Below, in pieces: positions 1 through 8,099 of a DNA stretch of 64,000 nt. Origin of the DNA: Streptomyces bauhiniae (GTDB lineage: Bacteria; Actinomycetota; Actinomycetes; Streptomycetales; Streptomycetaceae); the NCBI RefSeq assembly GCF_004784475.1, contig NZ_SRRT01000005.1:496001-560000 (forward strand). The letters run 5' to 3'. Each line of letters starts with the position of its first letter. Positions within the stretch are counted from its first letter, which is position 1. The notes under the pieces were generated by a model. That model searched no databases and had not been told where the DNA came from. It was given only the letters and a program-made list of their open reading frames with translations. The translations under genes were made by a program, and so were the position numbers.

Positions 1-2
1 AG

Positions 3-3000
3 AGCGAGTTCGTGTTCCGGATGCGTCAGGTGTACGTCGACGTCAGCGTGGTCCCTCAAGTCCTGCACGCGGCGGCCAGGGAGCCGTACGTCGGTCCGGC
101 CGGCGGCGGTGAGCGCAGGAGCCTGGCCTCGGTGCTGCGCGAGGGCGACGGTGCGGAGACGTCCCGTGTCCTGGCGGTCATCGGCGGCCCGGGCTCCGGC
201 AAGACGACGCTGGCCCGCAACACGGCACTGGAGCTGTGCGCACACCGCTGGCGGCCGTGGAAGCGGCGGCTGCCGGTGCTGCTCTACCTCCGCGACCACG
301 CCTCCGCCCTGCTGGCCGACGAGCCCCCGGCACTGGAGACGGTGGCCGTCTCGGCGGGCTGGCTGGACGGCAAGGTCCCGGCCCGCTGGCTCGCCCGCCG
401 TCTCGACCGGGGCGGCTGCGTGGTCCTGCTGGACGGCCTCGACGAGGTCGCCGACCCGGCGGAACGCGGCCGGGTGGTGGCCTGGGTCGCCCGGCAGGTC
501 CAACGGCACCCCCGGAACACGTACGTGGTGACGTCCCGGCCGCACGGTTACGAGACGAATCCGCTGCCGGGCGCGGAGGTCCTCCAGGTCCGCCGGTTCA
601 CCTGGGAGCAGATCGAGCGCTTCCTCCGCCAGTGGTCGTACGCCACGGAGAGCCGCGCGCGGGGCACCACCGGCCCCGAGGCGCATACGGCCGCCGACCG
701 CACCGCCACCGACCTCCTGACCCGCCTCCGCCGACAGCCGGCCCTCTACGACCTGGCGGCGAACCCGCTGTTGCTCACGATGACGGCCAATGTGCATCGG
801 TACCGAGGCCAACTTCCGGGCAGTCGGGCGGAGTTGTACGCCGAGATGTGTGACGTACTGCTCCACCGGCGTTCCGAGGCGCGCGGTCTCACCGACGCAA
901 CGGGGCTTGCCGGGCCGCACAAGCAGCATGTCGCTCAGCATCTCGCGCTGGCGATGATGCGGGCGCGGGTGCGGGACTGGCCCGTACGGGACGCGGCGCG
1001 GGCGATCCGGCTGGCGTTGCGGCAGGTGCCGGGGCGGGTGAGCGCGGAGGTGTTTTTGGAGGAGGCCCGGAAGAGCGGGCTGCTGGTGGAGCGGGAGCAC
1101 CACGTGTACGGGTTCGCCCACCTCACGCTCCAGGAGTACTTGGCAGCGGCCCAGCTCAGCGCTCCGCACGCGGACACCGGCGTCCTCACATCGAACGTCG
1201 GCTCACCGTGGTGGCGCGAGACGATCCTGCTCTGGTCGGCCGGGAACGACGCGACGCCCGTCATCACCGCCTGCCTGGACAGCGGTGCGGTCCCCGCGCT
1301 GGCCCTCGCCTTCGACTGTGCGGAGGAGGCGAGGACCGTGGACCCGGATGCGCGGAGCCGACTGGAGTCCCTGCTGACTCCGCCCGGCCCCGACGAGCCC
1401 CGCGACCCCGCGCAGGCGCGTCTGATGGCCCAGGTCCTGGCGACGCGGAGTCTGCGCGAGACGGTGCGGATCGACGACACGACCACGTTGTGCGCCCGGC
1501 CGGTTCCGCACGAGTTGTATGCGGCGTTCGTCCATGAGGAGAGGGCGGTGAGGCGGCATCATTCCGTCCCGCCGCAGTCGTCAGGGAGCGCCGGTGGGGC
1601 GGCGGTGGGCATGCAGGCGGGTGACGCGGAGCGCTTCGTGGAGTGGGTCAACTGCCTTGCTCTGGACGAGGAAAGCACCTACCGGCTGCCGACCCCGGCG
1701 GAGCTGGGCGATCCGGCGGCCGTGACTCTCATCCCGGCCGGACAGACCGTGTGGGCACAGGAACGCGCCAGGACGCTCCTTCATCAGCCTGAAGGAGCCG
1801 GCTGGCCCTACCTCAGGTCGGCCGAGTGGATCAGCGCCATCGTGTCCGCCGACCTGGAGCTGCTCAAACCCTGCCTGCAGCTCCTGGGCACGCCGGAGCA
1901 GCAACGCACGCGGGTGATCGCCTGGATCAAAGTCCTCGCCACCGCTCTCGCCTACCCGTCCGAGCTGGGCGGGGACCCGGCCACGACCCCGCTGAAACTG
2001 CCCTTCCTCCTGGGCATGGCGGCTGCCATCGACAAACTTCGCCTGTGCGCAGAGGCCGTTACCGGCGCCCATGAGAGCGCCCTCGCGTTCCTGCGTGCGT
2101 TCGATGTCGCCCGAACCTTGGCTCACGCCGTCGAGACCGTCTCGATCCAAGAGATCTCCGTGTACCTCGACCCGTTGCTCGCCGGTGCCCTCCACCGCGC
2201 CCATTCGGTCATTCGCGCCCGCTCCCTGTCCGACTTCGCCGCCGGGCCGAACCGAGTTCGTCACCTCGCCCGGAGCCTCGACCTCCCTCCCACCCTCACG
2301 CCCACGTGGCGTCACGCCTACCGCCTTGACCTCGACCGCGCACTCGAACATGCCCAAGGGCTCGACGCATACTTGCTTCACGAACTCGATGTCGCTTTCT
2401 CAGCAGCGATTTCCAGGCCCACAGGCGACCGCGACCAGGCGACTGCGGTCGTTTCGAACGGCTCTCTGCTGTCGCGCGACCACGAACTCGATCTCGCCCT
2501 GAGCCTCGCCGTCGACGCCGCCCGCGGCTCCAGCATTCAGGTGCTCGGTCTGGCCCTGCGTACTTTCCGCTTCCTGACCATCCGCTGGCCTCAGATCCCG
2601 TCAGCCACCGACGAGGAACTGTCCATTTCCGCCATCCTCACGGCACGGGCAACCGCAGCGAGCAGGCTCACTGACCGCCGCTCTCCACGAGCCCTGGAAG
2701 ATCCGCAGCCCGCCCTACGTCTGCAGCTCGACACCCTCCAATCGACAGCCATCGAGCATCCGGCTGAACAGGCGCGCGTTCTGACGGAGGACGTCACGGA
2801 ACTCCTCTCCGCGATACGTGACCGGACCGTCCCCGGCGACCCACTGGCCCTGTCCTGCGCCCGCACTGCACTCATCGCGGCGATGGTCGATGTCGAAGAG
2901 TCGACGTGGCGCCACACGGGCAGAAGCGGCCACCTGTACCGGGTCTGGCAAAGCCTCGCGGCCCTGGAAGCCTCCCTCGACAACCCCACCACCGCGAACC

Positions 3001-3029
3001 AGATCCTCCTCCTGGCCCGCGGGTCATAG
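3..3029 (+). CDS. NACHT-domain STAND NTPase with formylglycine-enzyme-like region (5' end cut by window)
   Basis: A signal-transducing P-loop NTPase; bacterial NACHT proteins are regulatory switches and some act in anti-phage defence. The frame is open to the left edge, with sense codons before the first GTG at 12, so the N-terminus is missing. Numbering from that GTG, Walker A GGPGSGKTT is at 58-66, Walker B LLDGLDE at 139-145, and VTSRPHGY at 173-180 is the usual NACHT sensor stretch. FAHLTLQEYL near 369 marks the end of the NTPase module. Residues about 495-575 (PVPHELYAAF, a WV-type helix, RLPTP at 558) resemble the formylglycine-generating-enzyme (FGE/SUMF1) fold in degenerate form. The last roughly 430 residues look alpha-helical and I do not recognise them. 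The family call is firm. The biological role is inference. Confidence 0.88.
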   Translation, partial: SEFVFRMRQVYVDVSVVPQVLHAAAREPYVGPAGGGERRSLASVLREGDGAETSRVLAVIGGPGSGKTTLARNTALELCAHRWRPWKRRLPVLLYLRDHASALLADEPPALETVAVSAGWLDGKVPARWLARRLDRGGCVVLLDGLDEVADPAERGRVVAWVARQVQRHPRNTYVVTSRPHGYETNPLPGAEVLQVRRFTWEQIERFLRQWSYATESRARGTTGPEAHTAADRTATDLLTRLRRQPALYDLAANPLLLTMTANVHRYRGQLPGSRAELYAEMCDVLLHRRSEARGLTDATGLAGPHKQHVAQHLALAMMRARVRDWPVRDAARAIRLALRQVPGRVSAEVFLEEARKSGLLVEREHHVYGFAHLTLQEYLAAAQLSAPHADTGVLTSNVGSPWWRETILLWSAGNDATPVITACLDSGAVPALALAFDCAEEARTVDPDARSRLESLLTPPGPDEPRDPAQARLMAQVLATRSLRETVRIDDTTTLCARPVPHELYAAFVHEERAVRRHHSVPPQSSGSAGGAAVGMQAGDAERFVEWVNCLALDEESTYRLPTPAELGDPAAVTLIPAGQTVWAQERARTLLHQPEGAGWPYLRSAEWISAIVSADLELLKPCLQLLGTPEQQRTRVIAWIKVLATALAYPSELGGDPATTPLKLPFLLGMAAAIDKLRLCAEAVTGAHESALAFLRAFDVARTLAHAVETVSIQEISVYLDPLLAGALHRAHSVIRARSLSDFAAGPNRVRHLARSLDLPPTLTPTWRHAYRLDLDRALEHAQGLDAYLLHELDVAFSAAISRPTGDRDQATAVVSNGSLLSRDHELDLALSLAVDAARGSSIQVLGLALRTFRFLTIRWPQIPSATDEELSISAILTARATAASRLTDRRSPRALEDPQPALRLQLDTLQSTAIEHPAEQARVLTEDVTELLSAIRDRTVPGDPLALSCARTALIAAMVDVEESTWRHTGRSGHLYRVWQSLAALEASLDNPTTANQILLLARGS

Positions 3030-3061
3030 CCCCCAGCCCCCTCATCGACGAAGATCCCCCC

Positions 3062-3703
3062 ATGTCCCGCCAATCCCCCCGAACCACCCTCCTCCTGGCC
3101 CTCCCCTCCGCCCTGCTCCTCACCCTCGTCGCCATCGACTGGTCCCCCCTTCTCGCCCTGGACGAAGACACCGCCCGCACCACTCACCGTTGGGCCGTCA
3201 GGGACCGGGACCTCACGCAGACCTTCCGGGTGCTGACCGACTGGGTATGGGACCCGGTGACCATGCGGCTGCTCTGCGCCGGAGTCGCCCTGTGGCTGGT
3301 CTGGAGAAGGGCGGCCTGGTGGACGGCGCTCTGGCTGCTGGTCACCTGTGCCGTGGCCGCGGTGGTGCAGCAGGCGATCAAGGCGGGCGTCGCGCGGCCG
3401 CGCCCGGTGTGGCCGGACCCCGTGGACAGTGCGCGCTTCGCCGCGTTCCCGTCCGGGCACGCCATGACGGCCACCGTGGTGTGCGGGTTGCTCCTGTGGC
3501 TGATCCGCGAGCACGGGGTGCGTGGGCCCCGTTGGTACGGCGCGGTCGCCGTGGCCACCGTCTCCGTACTCGGCGTCGGCCTCACGCGCGTCTGGCTGGG
3601 CGTGCACTGGTTCTCGGACGTGCTCGGGGGTTGGCTGTTCGGGGCGTTGGTGGTGGCCGGTGCCGTACTGGTCCACGAGCGCAGGAGTAAGGTCCGCCCA
3701 TGA
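3062..3703 (+). CDS. PAP2-family membrane phosphatase
   Basis: A membrane phosphatase of the type 2 phosphatidic acid phosphatase family, likely acting on lipid phosphates or undecaprenyl diphosphate at the outer face of the membrane. The ATG at 3062 gives 213 residues starting with a hydrophobic segment. The three family motifs are present in order: KAGVARPRP, PSGHAMTA with its catalytic His, and RVWLGVHWFSDVLGG with the second His. Several membrane helices lie between them. In-frame codons continue upstream of the ATG, but that part overlaps the NACHT gene and lacks family similarity. The stop overlaps the next start as ATGA, so the HAD gene is probably translationally coupled. Confidence 0.9.
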   Translation: MSRQSPRTTLLLALPSALLLTLVAIDWSPLLALDEDTARTTHRWAVRDRDLTQTFRVLTDWVWDPVTMRLLCAGVALWLVWRRAAWWTALWLLVTCAVAAVVQQAIKAGVARPRPVWPDPVDSARFAAFPSGHAMTATVVCGLLLWLIREHGVRGPRWYGAVAVATVSVLGVGLTRVWLGVHWFSDVLGGWLFGALVVAGAVLVHERRSKVRP

Positions 3704-4410
3704 CCGCTGTGTTGTTCGACTTCTCGGGCACGCTGTGCCGCATAGAGTCCACCGAGTCCTGGCTGCGCGCCACCCTCGCGGCGACCGGCACCAGGATGGA
3801 GGAGCCCCAACTCAGCGCAGCGGCAGCCGCGTTGGAGGTCGCGGGCGCGCTGCCCGGCGGCGCCGAACCGGCCTCCGTGCCAGAGGAGTTGGCCGGCGCC
3901 TGGGCCGAGCGGGATCTCCACGCCGCGTCGCACCGGGCCGCGTACACCGGCCTGTCCCGGCAGGTCCGGTTGCCCGCCGACGACCTCCACGACGCGCTGT
4001 ACGACCGCCACATGACCCCCGCCGCATGGACCCCGTACCCCGACACGGCCCAAGTCCTCGCAGAACTGCGCCAACGCGGAATCGCCGTCGGCATCGTCAG
4101 CAACATCGGCTGGGACCTGCGCCCGGTCTTCCGGAAGCACGGGCTCGACAAGTACGTGGACGCGTATGTGCTGTCGTACGAGCACGGCGTACGCAAGCCG
4201 GACCCCCGCCTGTTCGCGGCCGCCTGCGCGGAGTTGGGGGTCGAGCCCGAGCACACGCTGATGGTCGGGGACAACAGGGCCGCGGACGGGGGCGCCGCCG
4301 CGCTCGGCTGCCGGGTGCACTTCGTGGACCATCTGCCGGCGGCCGAACGTCCGGACGCGCTGCTGCCCGTACTGGACCTGCTGCGGAACGCGGAACTGCC
4401 GCCCGTCTGA
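3700..4410 (+). CDS. HAD-superfamily hydrolase
   Basis: A 236-residue haloacid-dehalogenase-like hydrolase; such enzymes usually dephosphorylate small metabolites. Motif I is FDFSGTLC with the nucleophile Asp7. The second position, usually the general acid Asp of phosphatases (DxD), is Ser9. Motif II is VSNI, the conserved Lys lies in RKPDPRLF, and motif IV is MVGDN. A helical cap fills residues about 15-100. The start ATG overlaps the stop of the PAP2 gene by 4 bases, which supports a two-gene operon. The Ser replacing the acid Asp makes an ordinary phosphatase reaction less certain; the substrate cannot be read from the sequence. Confidence 0.88.
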   Translation: MTAVLFDFSGTLCRIESTESWLRATLAATGTRMEEPQLSAAAAALEVAGALPGGAEPASVPEELAGAWAERDLHAASHRAAYTGLSRQVRLPADDLHDALYDRHMTPAAWTPYPDTAQVLAELRQRGIAVGIVSNIGWDLRPVFRKHGLDKYVDAYVLSYEHGVRKPDPRLFAAACAELGVEPEHTLMVGDNRAADGGAAALGCRVHFVDHLPAAERPDALLPVLDLLRNAELPPV

Positions 4411-4489
4411 GGCGCTCCCCCGCGGCGCTCAGACGAACGGCAGCCCTGAAAAGGCCCCGCGCGATGCGGTGCCTCACGCCATGAGTATA

Positions 4490-4510
4490 GTTGGCTGACA
4501 GCCAGTCAAC
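4490..4510. promoter_or_regulatory. Probable TetR autoregulatory operator
   Basis: A 21-base imperfect palindrome (GTTGGCTG...CAGTCAAC) with a perfect 13-base core, TGGCTGACAGCCA, at 4492-4504. It lies 14 bases before the TetR start and touches a TATAGT hexamer at 4486-4491 that could be the -10 element. This position suits autorepression by the adjacent TetR protein. The palindrome is seen directly; the regulator pairing is inferred. Confidence 0.6.
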
Positions 4511-4524
4511 GCAGGAGTTCGACA

Positions 4525-5190
4525 ATGTCCCCGCGCAGCGCCTCGGTCAATGAAGAGCTGCGGCGGCGTTCGCGCGAGCGGCTCCTCCAGGCAGCGGTCG
4601 AACTGGTGGACGAGCGCGGCTTCGAGGCGACGACCCTCGGCGACATCGCGGACCGCGCCGGATCGGCGCGCGGACTGGTCTCGTACTACTTCCCCGGCAA
4701 GCGCCGGCTCGTACAGTCCGCCGTGCACCGGCTGATGCACCGCACGCTGGAGGAGGCGCTGGAGCGGGAGCCGCGTACCGAGGACGGGCGGGAGCGGCTG
4801 GCCCGTGCCATCGACGCGATCCTGGGCCTGGCCCGCGAGCGCCCGGTGCTCATGCGCCAGCACATGGCGGGCCTGCTGCACGAGGAGGGCTTCGTGCAGT
4901 GCCCGGAGCAGCAGCGCCTCTCCGAGCTCCTCGGCGACACGATCGCCCGCAGCGGCGCCGAGGATGTGACCGCCGGCTACCCCATGCTCCGGGCGCTCCT
5001 GATGGGCGCGGTGTACGCGGCGCTGGTGCCGGGCGTGCCCATGCCGATCCCCGTCCTGCGCGCGGAGCTGTTCGAGCGGTACGGGCTCGACGGGGAGCTG
5101 GGCCTGCCCCAGGGCGGCGGCGAGCCCTGCCGGGGCGACCTGTCCCGCTTCTTCGCCACGGACAAGCAGCCGGACGACCGCACCGAGTAG
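4525..5190 (+). CDS. TetR/AcrR-family transcriptional regulator
   Basis: A 221-residue one-component repressor. The N-terminal helix-turn-helix is seen in residues about 15-60, with TTLGDIADRAGSARGLVSYY and the following FPGKRRL typical of TetR proteins. The C-terminal ligand and dimer domain is unremarkable. The ATG at 4525 is preceded by GGAG at 4514-4517. The palindromic operator just upstream suggests autoregulation. The next gene, a ferredoxin-NADP reductase, lies 87 bases downstream in the same direction and could be a target or simply follow it. No ligand can be assigned. Confidence 0.92.
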   Translation: MSPRSASVNEELRRRSRERLLQAAVELVDERGFEATTLGDIADRAGSARGLVSYYFPGKRRLVQSAVHRLMHRTLEEALEREPRTEDGRERLARAIDAILGLARERPVLMRQHMAGLLHEEGFVQCPEQQRLSELLGDTIARSGAEDVTAGYPMLRALLMGAVYAALVPGVPMPIPVLRAELFERYGLDGELGLPQGGGEPCRGDLSRFFATDKQPDDRTE

Positions 5191-5277
5191 CCCACCCCTC
5201 CTGCCGACCCCGCCGCGCGGTGCCATGCTGGAGCCGTCAGGGCTGTCACCCGATGCCCACGGGGTGAGGAGTACGCC

Positions 5278-6618
5278 GTGCTGCGGGTCGCCGTCGTCGG
5301 CTCCGGACCGAGCGGGTGCTACACCGCGCAGAACCTGGTGGAGCGCCACCCCGGCGTGCACGTGGACGTGCTGGACCGACTGCCGGCCCCCTTCGGGCTG
5401 GTGCGCTACGGCGTCGCCCCGGACCACGAGAAGATCAAGTCGCTCCAGGGCAGCCTCCGGACGGTGCTGGAGCACGACCGGGTCCGGTTCCTGGGCGGGG
5501 TCGGGGTGGGCGGCCCGGACGGGGTGCCGGTGGAGCGGCTGCGGGAGCTGTACCACGCGGTGGTGTACTGCGTGGGCGCGGCGGCGGGCCGTCCGCTGGG
5601 CATTCCGGGTGAGGAGCTGCCGGGGAGCTGGTCGGCGTCGGAGTTCGTGTCCTGGTACAGCGCGCATCCGGACGCGGCCGACGAGGGTTTCCTGCGCGAT
5701 GTCCGCTCGGCCGTGGTCATCGGGGTCGGCAATGTGGCCGTCGACGTGACGCGGATGCTGATGCGCGGCGCGGCGGAGCTGCACGGGACGGACATGCCGC
5801 AGGCCGCGTTGGAGATGCTGACCGGGGGCGGGGTCGGCGAGGTGCTCATGGCGGGGCGGCGCGGGCCCACGCAGGCCCGGTTCACCACCAAGGAGCTGCG
5901 GGAGCTGGGCCATCTGCCGGGCGTCGGGGTCTCGGTCGACCCGGCGGAACTGGCGCTCGACCCCGGCTTCGTGGACCTGTCGGCGCTGCCGGCGGCCCAG
6001 CGGCGTAACGCGGAGGTGCTGCGGGACTGGGCCGCCACCTCTCCCCCGGACACCGAGCGGACGATCCGCCTCCGGTTCTTCCTGCGTCCGGTTGAGGTGC
6101 TGGAGACGGACGGCCGGGTGGGCGGGGTCCGTTTCGAGCGCACCGAGCCGGACGGGCAGGGCGGGGTGCGGGGCACGGGCGTGTTCGAGGACGTCCCGGC
6201 GCAGTTGGTGCTCCGTTCGGTCGGGTACCGGGGGATGCCGCCGGAGGGGCTGCCGTCCGACCCGGTGACCGGGATGGTGCCGCATCTGGCGGGCCGGGTG
6301 CTGAGCGACGGCGTGCCGGTGCCGGGCGCGTACGTGGCCGGGTGGATCAAGCGCGGCCCGACCGGCGTCATCGGCAGCAATCGCTCCTGCGCCAAGGAGA
6401 CGGTGACCTCGCTGCTGGCGGACGCCCCCGCGCTGGAGGCCCGCGAGGTGCCGCAGGACCCGCTTCCGGGGCTGCGGGCGGCGGGCGCGGACCCGGTGGA
6501 GTGGCCGGGATGGCTGGCGATCGAGCGGGCCGAGGCGGAGCTGGGCGCGAGCCTGGGCCGGAACCCGGTCAAGCTGTCCGACTGGGACGCGCTGTGGGCG
6601 GCGGCGCGGCCGGAGTAG
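5278..6618 (+). CDS. Ferredoxin-NADP+ reductase, FprA/adrenodoxin reductase type
   Basis: A soluble FAD enzyme that moves electrons between NADPH and ferredoxin, often serving cytochrome P450 systems. It has 446 residues, close to mycobacterial FprA. The N-terminal FAD-binding motif is VGSGPSGCYTAQNL, followed by DRLPAPFGLVRYGVAPDH, which is diagnostic of adrenodoxin-reductase-type enzymes. The NADP-binding GVGNVAVDVTR lies near residue 150, and GWIKRGPTGVIGSN sits near 360. The GTG at 5278 has the purine-rich GGGGTGAGGAG upstream. No ferredoxin or P450 gene is adjacent. It could equally be annotated as an FAD-dependent oxidoreductase. Confidence 0.93.
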   Translation: MLRVAVVGSGPSGCYTAQNLVERHPGVHVDVLDRLPAPFGLVRYGVAPDHEKIKSLQGSLRTVLEHDRVRFLGGVGVGGPDGVPVERLRELYHAVVYCVGAAAGRPLGIPGEELPGSWSASEFVSWYSAHPDAADEGFLRDVRSAVVIGVGNVAVDVTRMLMRGAAELHGTDMPQAALEMLTGGGVGEVLMAGRRGPTQARFTTKELRELGHLPGVGVSVDPAELALDPGFVDLSALPAAQRRNAEVLRDWAATSPPDTERTIRLRFFLRPVEVLETDGRVGGVRFERTEPDGQGGVRGTGVFEDVPAQLVLRSVGYRGMPPEGLPSDPVTGMVPHLAGRVLSDGVPVPGAYVAGWIKRGPTGVIGSNRSCAKETVTSLLADAPALEAREVPQDPLPGLRAAGADPVEWPGWLAIERAEAELGASLGRNPVKLSDWDALWAAARPE

Positions 6619-6680
6619 CGCGGCCGAGGGTGTCCCCACCGTTCACGTGGGCATGACACACAGCGGCAACGCACCGGAAA

Positions 6681-6695
6681 TCAACAAATTGTTCA
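6681..6695. promoter_or_regulatory. Palindrome upstream of the nucleobase permease
   Basis: An AT-rich 15-base imperfect palindrome with the perfect core AACAAATTGTT at 6683-6693, lying 60 bases before the permease start. AT-rich dyads stand out in this DNA and often mark operators. No regulator gene is next to it, so the binding protein is unknown. Confidence 0.35.
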
Positions 6696-6755
6696 AGGCC
6701 CCTACGGTCTCGTGCTGTCCGGTTGCCGCTCCCCACCCGCCGCTCAGGAGGCCCC

Positions 6756-8099
6756 ATGGCCACGACCGCCGAAGTGCACCCCGTCGACGAGATACCCCCG
6801 GTACGGCAGCTCGCGGCCTTCGGGCTCCAGCATGTGCTCGCCATGTACGCGGGCGCCGTGGCCGTCCCGCTGATCGTGGGCGGCGCCATGCGGCTCTCCC
6901 CCGCCGACCTGGCGTATCTGATCACCGCCGACCTGCTGGTGTGCGGGGTGGCGACGCTGATCCAGTGCGTCGGCTTCTGGCGGTTCGGGGTACGGCTGCC
7001 GATCATGCAGGGGTGTACCTTCGCGGCCGTCTCGCCGATGGTGCTGATCGGTACGACGGGCGGCGGGCTGCCCGCGATCTACGGCTCGGTGATCGTCGCG
7101 GGGCTGGCGATCGTGCTGCTGGCGCCGGTCTTCGGCCGGCTGCTGCGGTTCTTCCCGCCGCTGGTCACCGGCACGGTCATCCTGATCATCGGGGTCTCCC
7201 TGCTGCCGGTCGCGGGCAACTGGGCGGCCGGCGGTGCTGGTGCGAAGGACTTCGGGGCGCCCCGGAACCTCGCGCTGGCCGCGTTCGTCCTGCTGGTGGT
7301 GCTGGGGGTGCAGCGCTTCGCCCCGCCCTTCCTGGCGCGGGTGGCGGTGCTGACCGGCATCGTGGTGGGTCTGGCCGTCGCGGTGCCGTTCGGCTTCACG
7401 GACTTCGGCGGGGTCGCGGACGCGGACTGGGTGGGGATCAGCACCCCGTTCCACTTCGGGGCGCCGGAGTTCCGGGTGTCCGCGATCGTGTCCATGCTGG
7501 TGGTGGCGCTGGTAACGATGACGGAGACGACCGGTGACCTCATCGCGGTGGGCGAGCTGACCGGCCGCGAGGTCGAGCCGCGCTCCCTGGCGGACGGGCT
7601 GCGCGCGGACGGCCTGTCGACCGTGCTGGGCGGGGTCTTCAACACCTTCCCGTACACGGCGTACGCGCAGAACGTGGGCCTGGTGGGCATGACGCGGGTC
7701 CGCAGCCGGTGGGTGGTCGCCGCCGCGGGTGCCCTTCTCGTCCTGCTCGGGCTGCTGCCCAAGCTGGGCGCCGTCGTGGCCGCCGTACCGGCGCCGGTGC
7801 TCGGCGGGGCGGGGCTGGTCATGTTCGGCACGGTCGCGGCGAGCGGCCTGCGCACCCTGGCCCGCGTGGACTTCCGGGACAACCACAACCTGACCGTCGT
7901 CGCGGTCTCGGTCGCGGTCGGCATGCTCCCGGTGGGTGTGCCGACGGTGTACGCGAAGTTCCCGGACTGGTTCCAGACGGTGATGAACAGCGGCATCAGC
8001 GCGGGGTGCCTGACGGCGATCGTGCTGAACCTGCTGTTCAACCACCTGCCCGGCCGGAAGACCGAGGAGGCTCCGGTACCGGTCGAGGAGCGCGTCTAG
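6756..8099 (+). CDS. Nucleobase:cation symporter-2 family permease (uracil/xanthine type)
   Basis: A membrane transporter that imports uracil, xanthine or urate with a cation. It has 447 residues with about 12-14 hydrophobic segments. Family features are an N-terminal LQHVLAMYAGAVAVPLIVGG, the QGCTFAAVSPM stretch, and the binding-site region MTETTGDLIAVGE followed by GLSTVLGGVFNTFPYTAYAQNVGLV. The NTFPYTAYAQN version is more like purine/xanthine members than UraA, but substrate choice remains open. ATG at 6756 follows a perfect AGGAGG at 6746-6751. The stop codon shares the palindromic CTAG with the stop of the convergent P-type ATPase gene. Confidence 0.92.
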   Translation: MATTAEVHPVDEIPPVRQLAAFGLQHVLAMYAGAVAVPLIVGGAMRLSPADLAYLITADLLVCGVATLIQCVGFWRFGVRLPIMQGCTFAAVSPMVLIGTTGGGLPAIYGSVIVAGLAIVLLAPVFGRLLRFFPPLVTGTVILIIGVSLLPVAGNWAAGGAGAKDFGAPRNLALAAFVLLVVLGVQRFAPPFLARVAVLTGIVVGLAVAVPFGFTDFGGVADADWVGISTPFHFGAPEFRVSAIVSMLVVALVTMTETTGDLIAVGELTGREVEPRSLADGLRADGLSTVLGGVFNTFPYTAYAQNVGLVGMTRVRSRWVVAAAGALLVLLGLLPKLGAVVAAVPAPVLGGAGLVMFGTVAASGLRTLARVDFRDNHNLTVVAVSVAVGMLPVGVPTVYAKFPDWFQTVMNSGISAGCLTAIVLNLLFNHLPGRKTEEAPVPVEERV

